DNA of 6,241 nt from an uncultured Planctomycetaceae bacterium (lineage in GTDB: Bacteria; Planctomycetota; Planctomycetia; Planctomycetales; Planctomycetaceae): NCBI GenBank assembly GCA_903921605.1, contig CAIXQV010000213.1, positions 1-6,241 on the forward strand, in the 5' to 3' direction. Position 1 is the stretch's first letter. Every line of letters begins with the position of its first letter. Of this stretch, positions 6,056-6,241 are shown piece after piece. The translations under genes and the position numbers were made by a program. The notes under the pieces were generated by a model. The model ran no database searches, was not told the DNA's origin, and saw nothing but the letters and a program-made list of their open reading frames with translations.

Positions 6056-6241
6056 ATGTCTGCTGCTGCCTCACACTCTTTGTATCTCGGATGTCCCGTG
6101 TGGGCCTGTGACCATTGGCGCGGATCGTTGTACACGACAAAGGCGCCGCGCGCTGAATGGCTGGGACAGTATTCGAAGATCTTTCACACCGTCGAAGGCA
6201 ACAGCACGTTCTATGCTCTGCCGAATCTGGATACGGCGAAG
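6056..6241 (+). CDS. DUF72 (YecE-like) family protein, N-terminal part (3' end outside window)
   Basis: The frame from ATG 6056 runs off the right edge after 62 codons. After a short leader (MSAAASHS) comes LYLGCPVWACDHWRGSLY, which fits the DUF72 opening (G-x-x-x-W-x-x-x-x-W-x-G-x-x-Y). It is followed by WLGQYSKIFHTVEGNSTFYALP, a near-exact form of the family signature 'Y-x-x-x-F-x-x-V-E-x-N-S-T-F-Y-x-x-P'. DUF72 proteins (E. coli YecE) are predicted cytoplasmic TIM-barrel proteins of about 240-300 residues without an agreed biochemical role. An in-frame ATG at 5990 would add 22 residues, but 6056 is preferred because the family domain begins soon after it; neither has a clear Shine-Dalgarno sequence. 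It is divergent from the phosphohexomutase gene. Confidence 0.88.
   Translation, partial: MSAAASHSLYLGCPVWACDHWRGSLYTTKAPRAEWLGQYSKIFHTVEGNSTFYALPNLDTAK

Noticed and set aside
5890..6135. 81-codon minus-strand frame across the divergent intergenic region
   Set aside because: It overlaps the start of the well-supported DUF72 gene, shows no recognisable motif and has no clear ribosome-binding site.

Overview
The window comes from a bacterial chromosome. It holds five complete or nearly complete protein genes plus one gene cut by the right edge; a first gene is cut by the left edge. A planctomycete-like bacterium (Planctomycetota) is my best guess, at moderate to low confidence. The reasons are the sulfotransferase pair, the poor or absent Shine-Dalgarno sequences in front of most genes, the G+C content (a little above 50% by eye), the GEGNGG-type phosphohexomutase and the loose gene packing on mixed strands. 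No rRNA, tRNA, CRISPR array, transposase or phage gene is visible.

Layout, left to right. Positions 2-583 (+) encode the C-terminal part of a PAPS-dependent sulfotransferase. Positions 610-1302 (+) encode a second, unrelated-subfamily sulfotransferase of 230 residues. This pair converges, with only 5 bp between stop codons, on a minus-strand block. Read in the direction of transcription, that block is a phosphoglucosamine-mutase-type phosphohexomutase (5766-4405, GTG start), a 364-bp gap, an asparagine-synthase-like protein that lacks the glutaminase cysteine (4040-2709), a 198-bp gap packed with hairpins, and a NagA-like amidohydrolase (2510-1308). At the right edge a DUF72 gene starts divergently from the mutase at 6056 (+) and runs off the window.

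How the genes may work together: a canonical NagA makes glucosamine-6-phosphate from GlcNAc-6-phosphate, and GlmM turns glucosamine-6-phosphate into glucosamine-1-phosphate on the way to UDP-GlcNAc. The minus-strand block could therefore be an amino-sugar salvage or activation group. Two members depart from textbook versions. The NagA-like protein has Tyr where the metal-binding Glu of the family sits, and the asparagine-synthase homologue has no Cys nucleophile, a shortened N-terminal domain and an intact ATP-pyrophosphatase site. An unusual amino-sugar or amide-forming step is possible but cannot be shown from sequence alone. The most unusual non-coding signal is the hairpin cluster at about 2592-2689, which includes mutually exclusive stems and may be a small repeated intergenic element or an RNA structure.
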